Positions 1 to 5,011 of a DNA stretch of 5,256 nucleotides are shown here, in pieces. Source of the DNA: Actinomycetes bacterium. GTDB lineage: Bacteria > Actinomycetota > Actinomycetes > Actinomycetales > Cellulomonadaceae. The DNA lies in the NCBI GenBank assembly GCA_023426865.1, contig JAEZBT010000459.1, positions 1-5,256 on the forward strand. The letters run 5' to 3'. Each line of letters opens with the position of its first letter. The first letter of the stretch is position 1. The notes beneath the pieces were generated by a model that was not told the origin of the DNA, made no database searches, and saw only the letters and a program-made list of their open reading frames with translations. The position numbers and the translations under genes were made by a program.

Positions 1-30
1 CGGGGGCCCGCACGCTTGTGCGGGCCCCCG
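1..30 (-). terminator. Strong intrinsic-type hairpin downstream of the sugar-binding protein gene
   Basis: A perfect inverted repeat with two 13-base arms (cgggggcccgcac and gtgcgggcccccg) separated by a 4-base loop (gctt). It begins 38 bases after the stop codon of the minus-strand binding-protein gene. Its stem is almost entirely G/C, as is usual for actinobacterial terminators. Any U-tract for a minus-strand transcript would lie left of position 1 and cannot be seen. Reading toward higher coordinates, the hairpin is followed by ctgtctactg, which has no clear T-run. The hairpin could also be bidirectional, or an attenuator or mRNA-stabilising stem before downstream permease genes. Confidence 0.8.
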
Positions 31-68
31 CTGTCTACTGCTCAGTCATGCATCGGCTCCGCCGATGA

Positions 69-1454
69 TCACGGCCAGGATGCCTCGATCTGCCCGAGCA
101 CCGTGGCGGTGTCCGTCCCGGTGATCCAGTCGACCATGCCGGTCCAGAACGTGCCGGCACCGACCTCGCCCGGCATCAGGTCGGACGCGTCGAACCGGAT
201 GACCGTGTCGGTGTCCGCGAGAACGGAGCCGGCGAGGCGGTCGAAGTCGGTCTGGAGGTTGTTGACGTCCATGCCGGAGTTCGCCGACACCCAGCCGCCG
301 GCCTCCGTCACGAGGGCCTTCTCGTTCGCCCACTCCGGGGAGGACAGGAAGGTCTGGAACGCAGCGACCTCAGGACGGTCGGCGAAGGCCGCGACGAACT
401 CGCCACCACCGAGGACCGGACGGTTGTCCGCGTCGATGGGCGGCAGGTAGAACGCGAAGACGTCGCCGTCCTCGGCCACCACGGTGCCCTCAGGCCACTG
501 GTTCTGGTAGAAGTTCGCGGCGCGGTGCAGGTAGCACTGGCCGTCGAGGATCGGGAAGCCGCCGTCGGTCCACGGCGTCGTCGCGATCGAGGCCACGTCG
601 CCGATGCCGGCGTTGACGTAGTCGGGGTTGCGCAGGATCGCGTCGGCGTACTCGAACGCCTCGACGATCGCCGGGTCGTCGAACGGGATCTCGTGCGTGT
701 ACCACTGGTCGTAGACGTCGGCGCCCGCGGAGCGGAGCACGATGTCCTCGATCCAGTCGGTGGCCGGCCAGCCGGTCGCGTCACCGGACTCGATGCCGGC
801 GCACCACGGCTTGGCGACGCCGTCCGCGACGATCTGGTCCGACAGGGCGATCATGTCGTCCCAGGTCTCCGGGATCTCGTAGCCGGCGTCGGCGAACATG
901 CTCGGCGAGTACCACACGAACGACTTCATGTTCGCGCCGAGCGGGGCGGCGTAGAACTCGCCGTCCACGGTGCCGTAGTCCTTCCACGACGTCGAGAAGT
1001 ACTCGTCGACGTTCGCCTCGGTCTCGTCCGGGGCGGGGACGATCGGGCTGTCGGCCAGCTCGACGATCGTCCGCAGCAGACCGGGCTGCGGGATGTAGGC
1101 GATGTCGGGAGCGTTGCCGGCCTGGATGCGGACGAGCAGCTGCGCCTCGAACTCGCGCGAGCCCTCGTACACGATGTCAGCGCCGGTGCACTCCTCGAAC
1201 GGGAGGTAGGACTCCTCCTGGTCGACGGACTCGGGCTCCACGATCGACGTGTAGACCGTGACCTGGGTGCCGGAGAGGTCGCCGTACTGCTCGTAGGCCT
1301 CGCAGCCCTCCGCGACCTCGGTGTCGCCACCCTCGGTGTCGCCGCCGGTGGCGTCGTCGTCATCGTCCTCGGGCATACAGGCGGCCAGCGAGAGTGCCAG
1401 GCTCAGCCCGCCGACGACCGCGATCACGCGGTTTCGTCTGGTGTTGCTTCGCAT
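69..1454 (-). CDS. ABC transporter sugar-binding lipoprotein (family 1 solute-binding protein, AglE/alpha-glucoside-like)
   Basis: Extracytoplasmic solute-binding lipoprotein, 461 residues, that captures a sugar outside the membrane and passes it to an ABC permease. The ATG at 1452-1454 is preceded by GGAGGA, 3 bases away. It opens a textbook lipoprotein signal: Arg-rich n-region (residues 2-9), hydrophobic core (10-25) and lipobox L-A-A-C with the lipidated Cys at 26. An in-frame start 35 codons further upstream would spoil this signal and run through the operator at 1532-1545. After Cys26 comes an acidic linker (D30-D34, then Gly/Asp/Glu/Thr-rich to about 50), then a two-lobed fold typical of oligosaccharide-binding proteins. 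Visible family features include a QAGNAPDIAYIPQPG stretch (about 111-125), YAAPLGANMKSFVWYS (about 168-183), ETWDDM (about 196-201) and a late GGWVSAN segment. Four mature cysteines (about 51, 89, 218, 307) could form disulfides. Similarity to AglE is from recognition, so the exact sugar is uncertain: alpha-glucosides are favoured, beta-glucosides possible. No permease or ATPase gene is in the window. Confidence 0.95.
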   Translation of the reverse strand: MRSNTRRNRVIAVVGGLSLALSLAACMPEDDDDDATGGDTEGGDTEVAEGCEAYEQYGDLSGTQVTVYTSIVEPESVDQEESYLPFEECTGADIVYEGSREFEAQLLVRIQAGNAPDIAYIPQPGLLRTIVELADSPIVPAPDETEANVDEYFSTSWKDYGTVDGEFYAAPLGANMKSFVWYSPSMFADAGYEIPETWDDMIALSDQIVADGVAKPWCAGIESGDATGWPATDWIEDIVLRSAGADVYDQWYTHEIPFDDPAIVEAFEYADAILRNPDYVNAGIGDVASIATTPWTDGGFPILDGQCYLHRAANFYQNQWPEGTVVAEDGDVFAFYLPPIDADNRPVLGGGEFVAAFADRPEVAAFQTFLSSPEWANEKALVTEAGGWVSANSGMDVNNLQTDFDRLAGSVLADTDTVIRFDASDLMPGEVGAGTFWTGMVDWITGTDTATVLGQIEASWP

Positions 1455-1457
1455 TCG

Positions 1458-1463
1458 TCCTCC
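1458..1463 (-). promoter_or_regulatory. Shine-Dalgarno site of the binding-protein gene
   Basis: GGAGGA on the minus strand, 3 bases before the ATG at 1452-1454 (core GGAGG 4 bases away). The spacing is short, but this is the best ribosome site in the window. It decides the start in favour of the ATG that opens the lipoprotein signal peptide. The other minus-strand starts here lack a comparable site. Confidence 0.75.
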
Positions 1464-1530
1464 ACATCGTCGTGGTGTTTCCCCCACGGTCCGGCCTCGG
1501 CGGGAACGCCGTCCGGAGCATGCACCCCCC

Positions 1531-1559
1531 ATGCAAGCGCTTGCAGAGCCCGGCGGCAA
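1531..1559 (-). promoter_or_regulatory. Possible promoter of the binding-protein gene (weak)
   Basis: On the minus strand, TTGCCG (1554-1559) is followed after 17 bases by TTGCAT (1531-1536). This is a fair -35 but only a half-matching -10. The perfect operator palindrome at 1532-1545 would sit on the -10 and spacer, where a repressor would block RNA polymerase. The predicted leader would be roughly 70 bases, consistent with a gene that has its own Shine-Dalgarno site. Other placements in this GC-rich gap cannot be excluded. Confidence 0.25.
1532..1545. promoter_or_regulatory. LacI-family operator, perfect palindrome TGCAAGCGCTTGCA
   Basis: A 14-base perfect palindrome with the central CG typical of LacI/GalR operators. 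It fits the general pattern TGNAANCGNTTNCA exactly. It lies about 84 bases upstream of the binding-protein ATG and over the suggested -10. The adjacent lacI-type gene has an Ala in its recognition helix (VSTATVSR), as in CcpA-like members that bind similar AA-N-CG-N-TT sites, so it is the obvious candidate binder. The arms CTGCAAG and CTTGCAT also resemble the CTTGCAG heptamer linked to MalR control of malE in Streptomyces (from memory). Binding by this particular regulator is inferred. Confidence 0.7.
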
Positions 1560-1676
1560 GGCCGTTCTCGCGTTTGCCGGTTCCGATCAGGTCACGATTC
1601 CGTTACAAGCCGGGCCTCAGGCGCCCCAGGGAGCCTGCAAGGCCCTGACCAGCCACGCCACGCTTGACCGGTCACG

Positions 1677-1690
1677 TGGGTGCGCTCCCA
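1677..1690. promoter_or_regulatory. CebR-like box TGGGTGCGCTCCCA
   Basis: Fourteen bases that differ from the Streptomyces CebR consensus TGGGAGCGCTCCCA at only one position (T for A at position 5). As a palindrome, six of seven base pairs are intact. CebR is the cellobiose/cello-oligosaccharide-responsive LacI-family repressor. The box lies in the gap between the repressor stop and the binding-protein start, about 220 bases upstream of the latter. It may be a distal operator for a second regulator, or bound by the local repressor. The match is seen in the sequence; function is inferred. Confidence 0.5.
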
Positions 1691-1708
1691 GGATCGGCGC
1701 ACGCCGCT

Positions 1709-1719
1709 GCAAACGTTGC
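1709..1719. promoter_or_regulatory. Inverted repeat GCAA-ACG-TTGC near the repressor stop codon
   Basis: Half-sites GCAA and TTGC, identical to the inner half-sites of the operator at 1532-1545 but separated by 3 bases instead of 4. This gives an odd-centred palindrome, a spacing that some LacI-family operators use. It starts 12 bases beyond the repressor gene's stop. It could be an auxiliary operator for looping to the 1532-1545 site, about 175 bases away centre to centre, or a chance match. Confidence 0.35.
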
Positions 1720-1730
1720 GGGCCGCGCGG

Positions 1731-2756
1731 TCAGGCGGACGCGGGCGGCCGCGCCGGCGCCGGGGCGGTCGAGCCTCGCTCGACGAGGACCGTCGGGTAC
1801 ACGAGCTCCGGCGGCGGGGCCGCGCCGGCGATCATGTCCAGGACGATCCGCGCGGCGGCCGCCCCCTGCTCGTCGGCGGGTTGCGCCATCGTCGTCAGGC
1901 CCACGAGCTCGCCGAGGTCGTGACCGTCGATGCCGATCACCGAGACGTCCTGCGGCACCCGGCGGCCGGCGTCGCGCAGGGCGAGGATCGCCCCCATCGC
2001 CATCTCGTCCGACGCCGCGAAGATCGCCGTGACGTCGGGCACCCTCCCCAGCAGCTCCCGGGTGGCCGCCCGGCCGCCCGAGACGTCGAAGTTCCCGTGC
2101 GCCTCGAGCGCCGGGTCGACGGGGAGCCCGGCCTCCGCCATCGCCGCGCGGTAGCCGCCGGCGCGCTCGACGGGGGGCGACCAGGGTGCGATGTCCTCCG
2201 GGGCGCCCGTGATGTGCGCGATGCGCGTGTGGCCCAGGTCGATGAGGTGCCGCGTCGCGGCCTCGGCCGTGCCGCGGTCGTCGAGCCGGACCGTGGTCTG
2301 GCCGTACCCGCCCCAGCCGATGCACACCAGGGGCTGACCCAGCGCCCGCAGCGCGTCCATCTCCTCCTGCGCCAGCGGCAGGCCGACCACGAGCACGCCG
2401 TCCACCCGGCGGCGCAGCACCTCTGGGTCGACCTTCGCGCGCGAGCTCGGCAGGTCGGCGTCGAACGTGTAGAGCAGGACGTCGAACCCCCGCGCCCGGA
2501 GCGTCCGCTCCGCGCCCTCGATGACGTTGGCGAAGAACCAGCGCCGGATGCGCGGGCTGATGAGGCCGATGGTCCGCGTGCGCCCCGAGGCGAGGCTCAC
2601 GGCCGACGGCGACGCCACGTAGCCGAGCTCCGCCGCGACCTGGCGGACCCGGGCCCGCGTGGTGGCGTTGACGTTCGGCAGACCACGGAGCGCGCGCGAC
2701 ACCGTCGCGGTGGACACACCCGCGACCCGGGCGACATCCTCGATGCCAGCGGCCAT
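1731..2756 (-). CDS. LacI/GalR-family sugar-responsive transcriptional repressor
   Basis: A 341-residue DNA-binding repressor, the usual length for the family. Residues 5-46 form the LacI helix-turn-helix: IEDVARVAGVSTATVSRAL, with recognition-helix residues T16, A17 and R21 at positions equivalent to LacI 17, 18 and 22. A hinge helix follows (about 49-60, SAVSLASGRT), then a periplasmic-binding-protein-like effector domain opening with TIGLISPRI and containing the late motifs FAASDEMAMGAI, VSVIGIDGHDL and TTMAQPADEQG. The C-terminus is an Ala/Pro-rich tail. I chose the ATG at 2754-2756 because the HTH begins 4 residues later. A GTG 13 codons upstream (2793-2795) is possible, but the added residues match nothing in the family. 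Position beside a sugar-binding-protein gene and an operator-rich gap indicates a local sugar-uptake repressor. The ligand is not readable from the sequence; MalR/AglR-type or CebR-type roles are both compatible. Confidence 0.95.
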   Translation of the reverse strand: MAAGIEDVARVAGVSTATVSRALRGLPNVNATTRARVRQVAAELGYVASPSAVSLASGRTRTIGLISPRIRRWFFANVIEGAERTLRARGFDVLLYTFDADLPSSRAKVDPEVLRRRVDGVLVVGLPLAQEEMDALRALGQPLVCIGWGGYGQTTVRLDDRGTAEAATRHLIDLGHTRIAHITGAPEDIAPWSPPVERAGGYRAAMAEAGLPVDPALEAHGNFDVSGGRAATRELLGRVPDVTAIFAASDEMAMGAILALRDAGRRVPQDVSVIGIDGHDLGELVGLTTMAQPADEQGAAAARIVLDMIAGAAPPPELVYPTVLVERGSTAPAPARPPASA

Positions 2757-2764
2757 GGCCGCCG

Positions 2765-2794
2765 ATTGTGCCCCTGCCGACCAGGGCGGGTCCA
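2765..2794 (-). promoter_or_regulatory. Possible promoter of the LacI-type gene
   Basis: On the minus strand, TGGACC (2789-2794) and CACAAT (2765-2770) are separated by 18 bases. Each matches four of six consensus bases. CACAAT ends 8 bases before the ATG at 2756, so transcription could start at or next to the start codon. No convincing Shine-Dalgarno site is present at the normal distance, which would fit a leaderless mRNA. The -35 lies inside the inverted repeat at 2785-2800. Confidence 0.35.
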
Positions 2795-2800
2795 CCCGCC
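2785..2800. repeat. Perfect 7-bp inverted repeat between the HAD gene and the LacI-type gene
   Basis: GGCGGGT and ACCCGCC separated by 2 bases. It starts 22 bases past the stop codon of the HAD phosphatase gene and could act as a short terminator-like stem for the serS-HAD transcript, although no T-run follows in the minus direction. It also covers the suggested -35 of the LacI-type gene, so it could instead be a protein-binding palindrome. Its centre is not the CG core usual for LacI operators. Confidence 0.4.
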
Positions 2801-2821
2801 GCCCCGGACGTCACCCGCGGG

Positions 2822-3649
2822 TCAGGTCGGCAGGAGGCCGCGCAGGACCGGGACCACCCCGTCCTCGAGCACGCCGCCGGTCACCTCGTCGGCGGCCGTC
2901 CGCACGGCCTCGTCGGCGTCGCCCATGGCCACGCCGCGCGCCGCCCAACGGAGCATCTCCAGGTCGTTGTGCCCGTCGCCGATGGCGACCGTGCGGCTCG
3001 GCTCCACGCCCAGGTGCCGGCGCACGGCCTCGAGCCCGGTGGCCTTCGAGACGCCCTTCGGGTTGAGGTCCAGCCACGCGACCCAGCCGACCGTGTACGA
3101 GACCTCGTGCAGCCCGAGGCGCGCCACGATCTCGTGGAACTGCTCCTTGGTGTGCTCGGGGCTGCGGATGACGACGCGCGTCGCCGGCAGGCGGCACAGC
3201 TCGTCGAAGTCCACCTGCACGTGCCGACCCTCGATCTCCCCGGGCGGGAACGGCTTGGTCACGAAGAACCCGTGCCCGACCTCCTCGACGCCGTACGCCG
3301 CGTCGGGCAGCTCGGTCCGGATGAGGCGCAGCGCGGGCTCGGGGTCGAACGTGATCGTCTCGACGACCTCGTACCCCTCCGGGTGCCCGGGGTCGAGCCG
3401 CACCGTGACCGCGCCGTTCGAGCAGACCGCCGGGCCGCTCGTCAGGCCCAGCCGCCGGGCGACCGGGCCGGCCGAGATCACCGACCGGCCCGTCGCGAGC
3501 ACCACGTGGTGACCGGCGTCGCGCACGGCCGCGACCGCGTCGAGTACGCCGTCGGAGATGGTGCCGACCCACCGCATGAGCGTGCCGTCGACGTCGACGG
3601 CGACCAGGTACCTGCCGTTCGACGTCGCGTCCGGGAGCGGCTCGGTCAC
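2822..3649 (-). CDS. Cof-type HAD-superfamily (subfamily IIB) sugar or nucleotide phosphatase
   Basis: A 275-residue Mg-dependent haloacid-dehalogenase-type phosphohydrolase, about the usual length for Cof proteins. All four HAD motifs are present. Motif I is DVDGT (nucleophile D19, acid/base D21), motif II is LATGRS (about 56-61), motif III is the Lys in GVSKATGLEA (about residue 200), and motif IV is GDGHND (about 224-229). The region between motifs II and III is large enough for the C2-type cap of this subfamily. The start is the GTG at 3647-3649, whose GTGA overlaps the serS stop by 4 bases. No Shine-Dalgarno site is visible and the next in-frame Met falls after motif I, so translational coupling to serS is likely. 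Cof-type enzymes usually dephosphorylate sugar phosphates, nucleotides or cofactor intermediates; the substrate here cannot be told. It is cytoplasmic, with no signal peptide or membrane segment. Confidence 0.93.
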   Translation of the reverse strand: MTEPLPDATSNGRYLVAVDVDGTLMRWVGTISDGVLDAVAAVRDAGHHVVLATGRSVISAGPVARRLGLTSGPAVCSNGAVTVRLDPGHPEGYEVVETITFDPEPALRLIRTELPDAAYGVEEVGHGFFVTKPFPPGEIEGRHVQVDFDELCRLPATRVVIRSPEHTKEQFHEIVARLGLHEVSYTVGWVAWLDLNPKGVSKATGLEAVRRHLGVEPSRTVAIGDGHNDLEMLRWAARGVAMGDADEAVRTAADEVTGGVLEDGVVPVLRGLLPT

Positions 3650-4947
3650 GCGCGGGCGCCCGCGGCGTCGAGCGGACGGAGCACCTCGAGCCCGCCCAGG
3701 TACGGGCGCAGCCCGGCGGGCACGTGCACCGAGCCGTCCGCCTGCTGGTGGTTCTCGAGCATCGCGACGAGCCAGCGGGTGGTCGCCATCGTGCCGTTGA
3801 GCGTGGCCGCGGTCCGCGTCTCGCCCGACGACGTCCGCTCCCGGATGCCGAGGCGGCGCGCCTGGAACGTCGTGCAGTTCGAGGTCGAGGTCAGCTCGAG
3901 GTAGCGCTGCTGGCTGGGCAGCCACGCCTCGCAGTCGAACTTGCGCGCGGCGCTCGAGCCGAGGTCCCCGGCCGCGACGTCGATCACCCGGTACGGCAGC
4001 TCGACGAGCTGGAGCATGCGCTCCTCGAGCGCGAGCAGGCGCTCGTGCTCGGCCTCGGCGTCGTCGACGGTCGTGTAGCTGAACAGCTCGACCTTGTTGA
4101 ACTGGTGCACGCGGATGATGCCGCGGGTGTCCTTGCCGTACGACCCGGCCTCGCGGCGGTAGCACGTCGACCAGCCCGCGTAGCGGCGCGGCCCGGCCGA
4201 CAGGTCGAGGATCTCGCCCGAGTGCATGCCCGCGAGTGCGACCTCCGACGTGCCGACGAGGTACATGTCGTCCGCGTCGACCCGGTAGACCTCGTCGGCG
4301 TGCGCGCCGAGGAACCCCGTGCCGCGCATGATCTCGGGCTTGACCAGGGTCGGGGTCACGACGGGCACGAAGCCCGCCTCGACGGCCATGGTCTGGGCGG
4401 CGGTCAGCAGCGCGAGCTCCAGCCGCGCGCCGACGCCCATGAGGAAGTAGAACCGCGCGCCGGAGACCTTCGCACCGCGCTCGGTGTCGATCGCGCCGAG
4501 CAGCTCGCCCAGGTCCAGGTGGTCGCGGACGGCGATGTCCGGGCCGTACTCGGCCGCCAGGTCGCGCGGGGTGCCGACGTGCTTGAGCACCACGTAGTCG
4601 TCCTCGCCGCCGGCGGGCACGCCGTCGATGACGACGTTGCCGAGGCGCATCGCGACCTCGTCGAGCTCGGCGGCGGCGGCGTCGGCGTCGGCCTGCGCGG
4701 CCTTCACGTCGTCGGCGAGGGTCTTCGCGCGGGCCAGGAGCGCCGCCTTCTCGTCGCCGGCGGCCTTCGCGACGTCGCGGCCGATGCTCTTCTGCTCCGC
4801 GCGCAGCGTCTCGAACCGGGTGAGGGACGCGCGTCGGCGCTCGTCCAGCGACAGGGCCAGGTCGACCAGCGACTCGTCGTCGCCGCGCAGCCGCTGGCTC
4901 GCGCGGACGGTCTCGGGCTCGGCACGGAGGATGCGCAGGTCGATCAC
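3646..4947 (-). CDS. serS: Seryl-tRNA synthetase (class II)
   Basis: Charges tRNA-Ser (and tRNA-Sec where present) with serine in the cytoplasm. It has 433 residues, normal for bacterial SerRS. The N-terminal IDLRILRAEPETVRAS start motif is followed by the long antiparallel coiled-coil tRNA-binding arm (about 30-103). The catalytic core contains motif 1 ending at Pro199 (TPTLVKPEIM), the serine-binding TSE loop (233-235), motif 2 (about 258-287, CYRREAGSYGKDTRG then RVHQFNKVE) and motif 3 (about 382-400, TLNGTMATTRWLVAMLENHQ). A C-terminal GLRPYLGG follows. All key class II residues appear intact. I chose the GTG at 4945-4947 because it begins exactly at the conserved (M)IDLR. Upstream in-frame codons translate to nonsense over the divergent gene's start. 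TACCCT 6 bases before the GTG suggests a leaderless mRNA. It is co-transcribed with the HAD gene. Confidence 0.98.
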   Translation of the reverse strand: MIDLRILRAEPETVRASQRLRGDDESLVDLALSLDERRRASLTRFETLRAEQKSIGRDVAKAAGDEKAALLARAKTLADDVKAAQADADAAAAELDEVAMRLGNVVIDGVPAGGEDDYVVLKHVGTPRDLAAEYGPDIAVRDHLDLGELLGAIDTERGAKVSGARFYFLMGVGARLELALLTAAQTMAVEAGFVPVVTPTLVKPEIMRGTGFLGAHADEVYRVDADDMYLVGTSEVALAGMHSGEILDLSAGPRRYAGWSTCYRREAGSYGKDTRGIIRVHQFNKVELFSYTTVDDAEAEHERLLALEERMLQLVELPYRVIDVAAGDLGSSAARKFDCEAWLPSQQRYLELTSTSNCTTFQARRLGIRERTSSGETRTAATLNGTMATTRWLVAMLENHQQADGSVHVPAGLRPYLGGLEVLRPLDAAGARA

Positions 4948-4953
4948 CCCCTG

Positions 4954-4959
4954 AGGGTA
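4954..4959 (-). promoter_or_regulatory. -10 box for serS, predicted leaderless start
   Basis: TACCCT on the minus strand matches the actinobacterial TANNNT -10 pattern and ends 6 bases before the serS GTG. This places the transcription start at the first base of the start codon. The intervening bases (cagggg) touch the GTG and are too close to act as a normal ribosome site. No convincing -35 is visible about 17-18 bases further upstream. Confidence 0.55.
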
Positions 4960-4998
4960 TCGAGACCCAATGGGGATGTGCCGCGCCCCGGGGCAACG

Positions 4999-5004
4999 TA
5001 CCGT
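4999..5004 (+). promoter_or_regulatory. -10 box for the diacylglycerol kinase-family gene, predicted leaderless start
   Basis: TACCGT matches TANNNT and ends 7 bases before the ATG at 5012, so transcription would begin at or beside the start codon. No Shine-Dalgarno site precedes the ATG, which agrees with a leaderless mRNA. A 10-base palindrome GCCCCGGGGC (4985-4994) lies just upstream, where the promoter spacer would be. No good -35 is seen. Confidence 0.5.
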
Positions 5005-5011
5005 GATCGCC

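Larger units (their letters stand above)
1455..1730. other. 276-bp regulatory gap between the LacI-type gene and the binding-protein gene
   Basis: No supported gene lies here. It holds, from left to right: the ribosome site (1458-1463), the perfect operator (1532-1545) with a possible promoter, a stretch with lower GC than its surroundings (about 1565-1610), a minus-strand CTTGCAG heptamer at 1635-1641, a 10-base perfect palindrome TGACCGGTCA (1665-1674), the CebR-like box (1677-1690) and a GCAA/TTGC inverted repeat (1709-1719). I see no clear intrinsic terminator after the repressor gene, so read-through from it into the binding-protein gene is possible. Confidence 0.6.

Noticed and set aside
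1455..1559. Longer version of the binding protein starting 35 codons upstream
   Set aside because: It would bury the signal peptide behind an Arg/Gly-rich extension and read through the operator. The ATG at 1454 has a Shine-Dalgarno site and gives a clean lipoprotein signal.
525..1667. Plus-strand open frame of about 380 codons opposite the binding-protein gene
   Set aside because: The translation is Val/Arg/Asp/Leu-rich shadow sequence with no recognisable domain. It runs through the operator region and lacks a ribosome site.
1673..1678. CACGTG hexamer beside the CebR-like box
   Set aside because: A six-base palindrome is expected by chance in sequence of this composition, and no bacterial regulator is indicated by it.
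2813..2822. Ten-base palindrome ACCCGCGGGT at the end of the HAD gene
   Set aside because: It overlaps the stop codon, has no loop and is pure GC-rich self-complementarity, so neither a terminator nor an operator can be supported.
1680..3512. Long open frame on the plus strand (about 610 codons) opposite the repressor and HAD genes
   Set aside because: It is antisense to two well-recognised genes. Its translation is Arg/Pro/Gly/His-rich low-complexity sequence without domain motifs, as expected from the complementary frames of very GC-rich genes.
3650..4996. Upstream in-frame extension of the HAD gene through serS on the minus strand
   Set aside because: The extension is an Arg/Ala/Gly-rich shadow of serS. 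HAD motif I appears soon after the GTG at 3649, so the protein begins there and is not a fusion.
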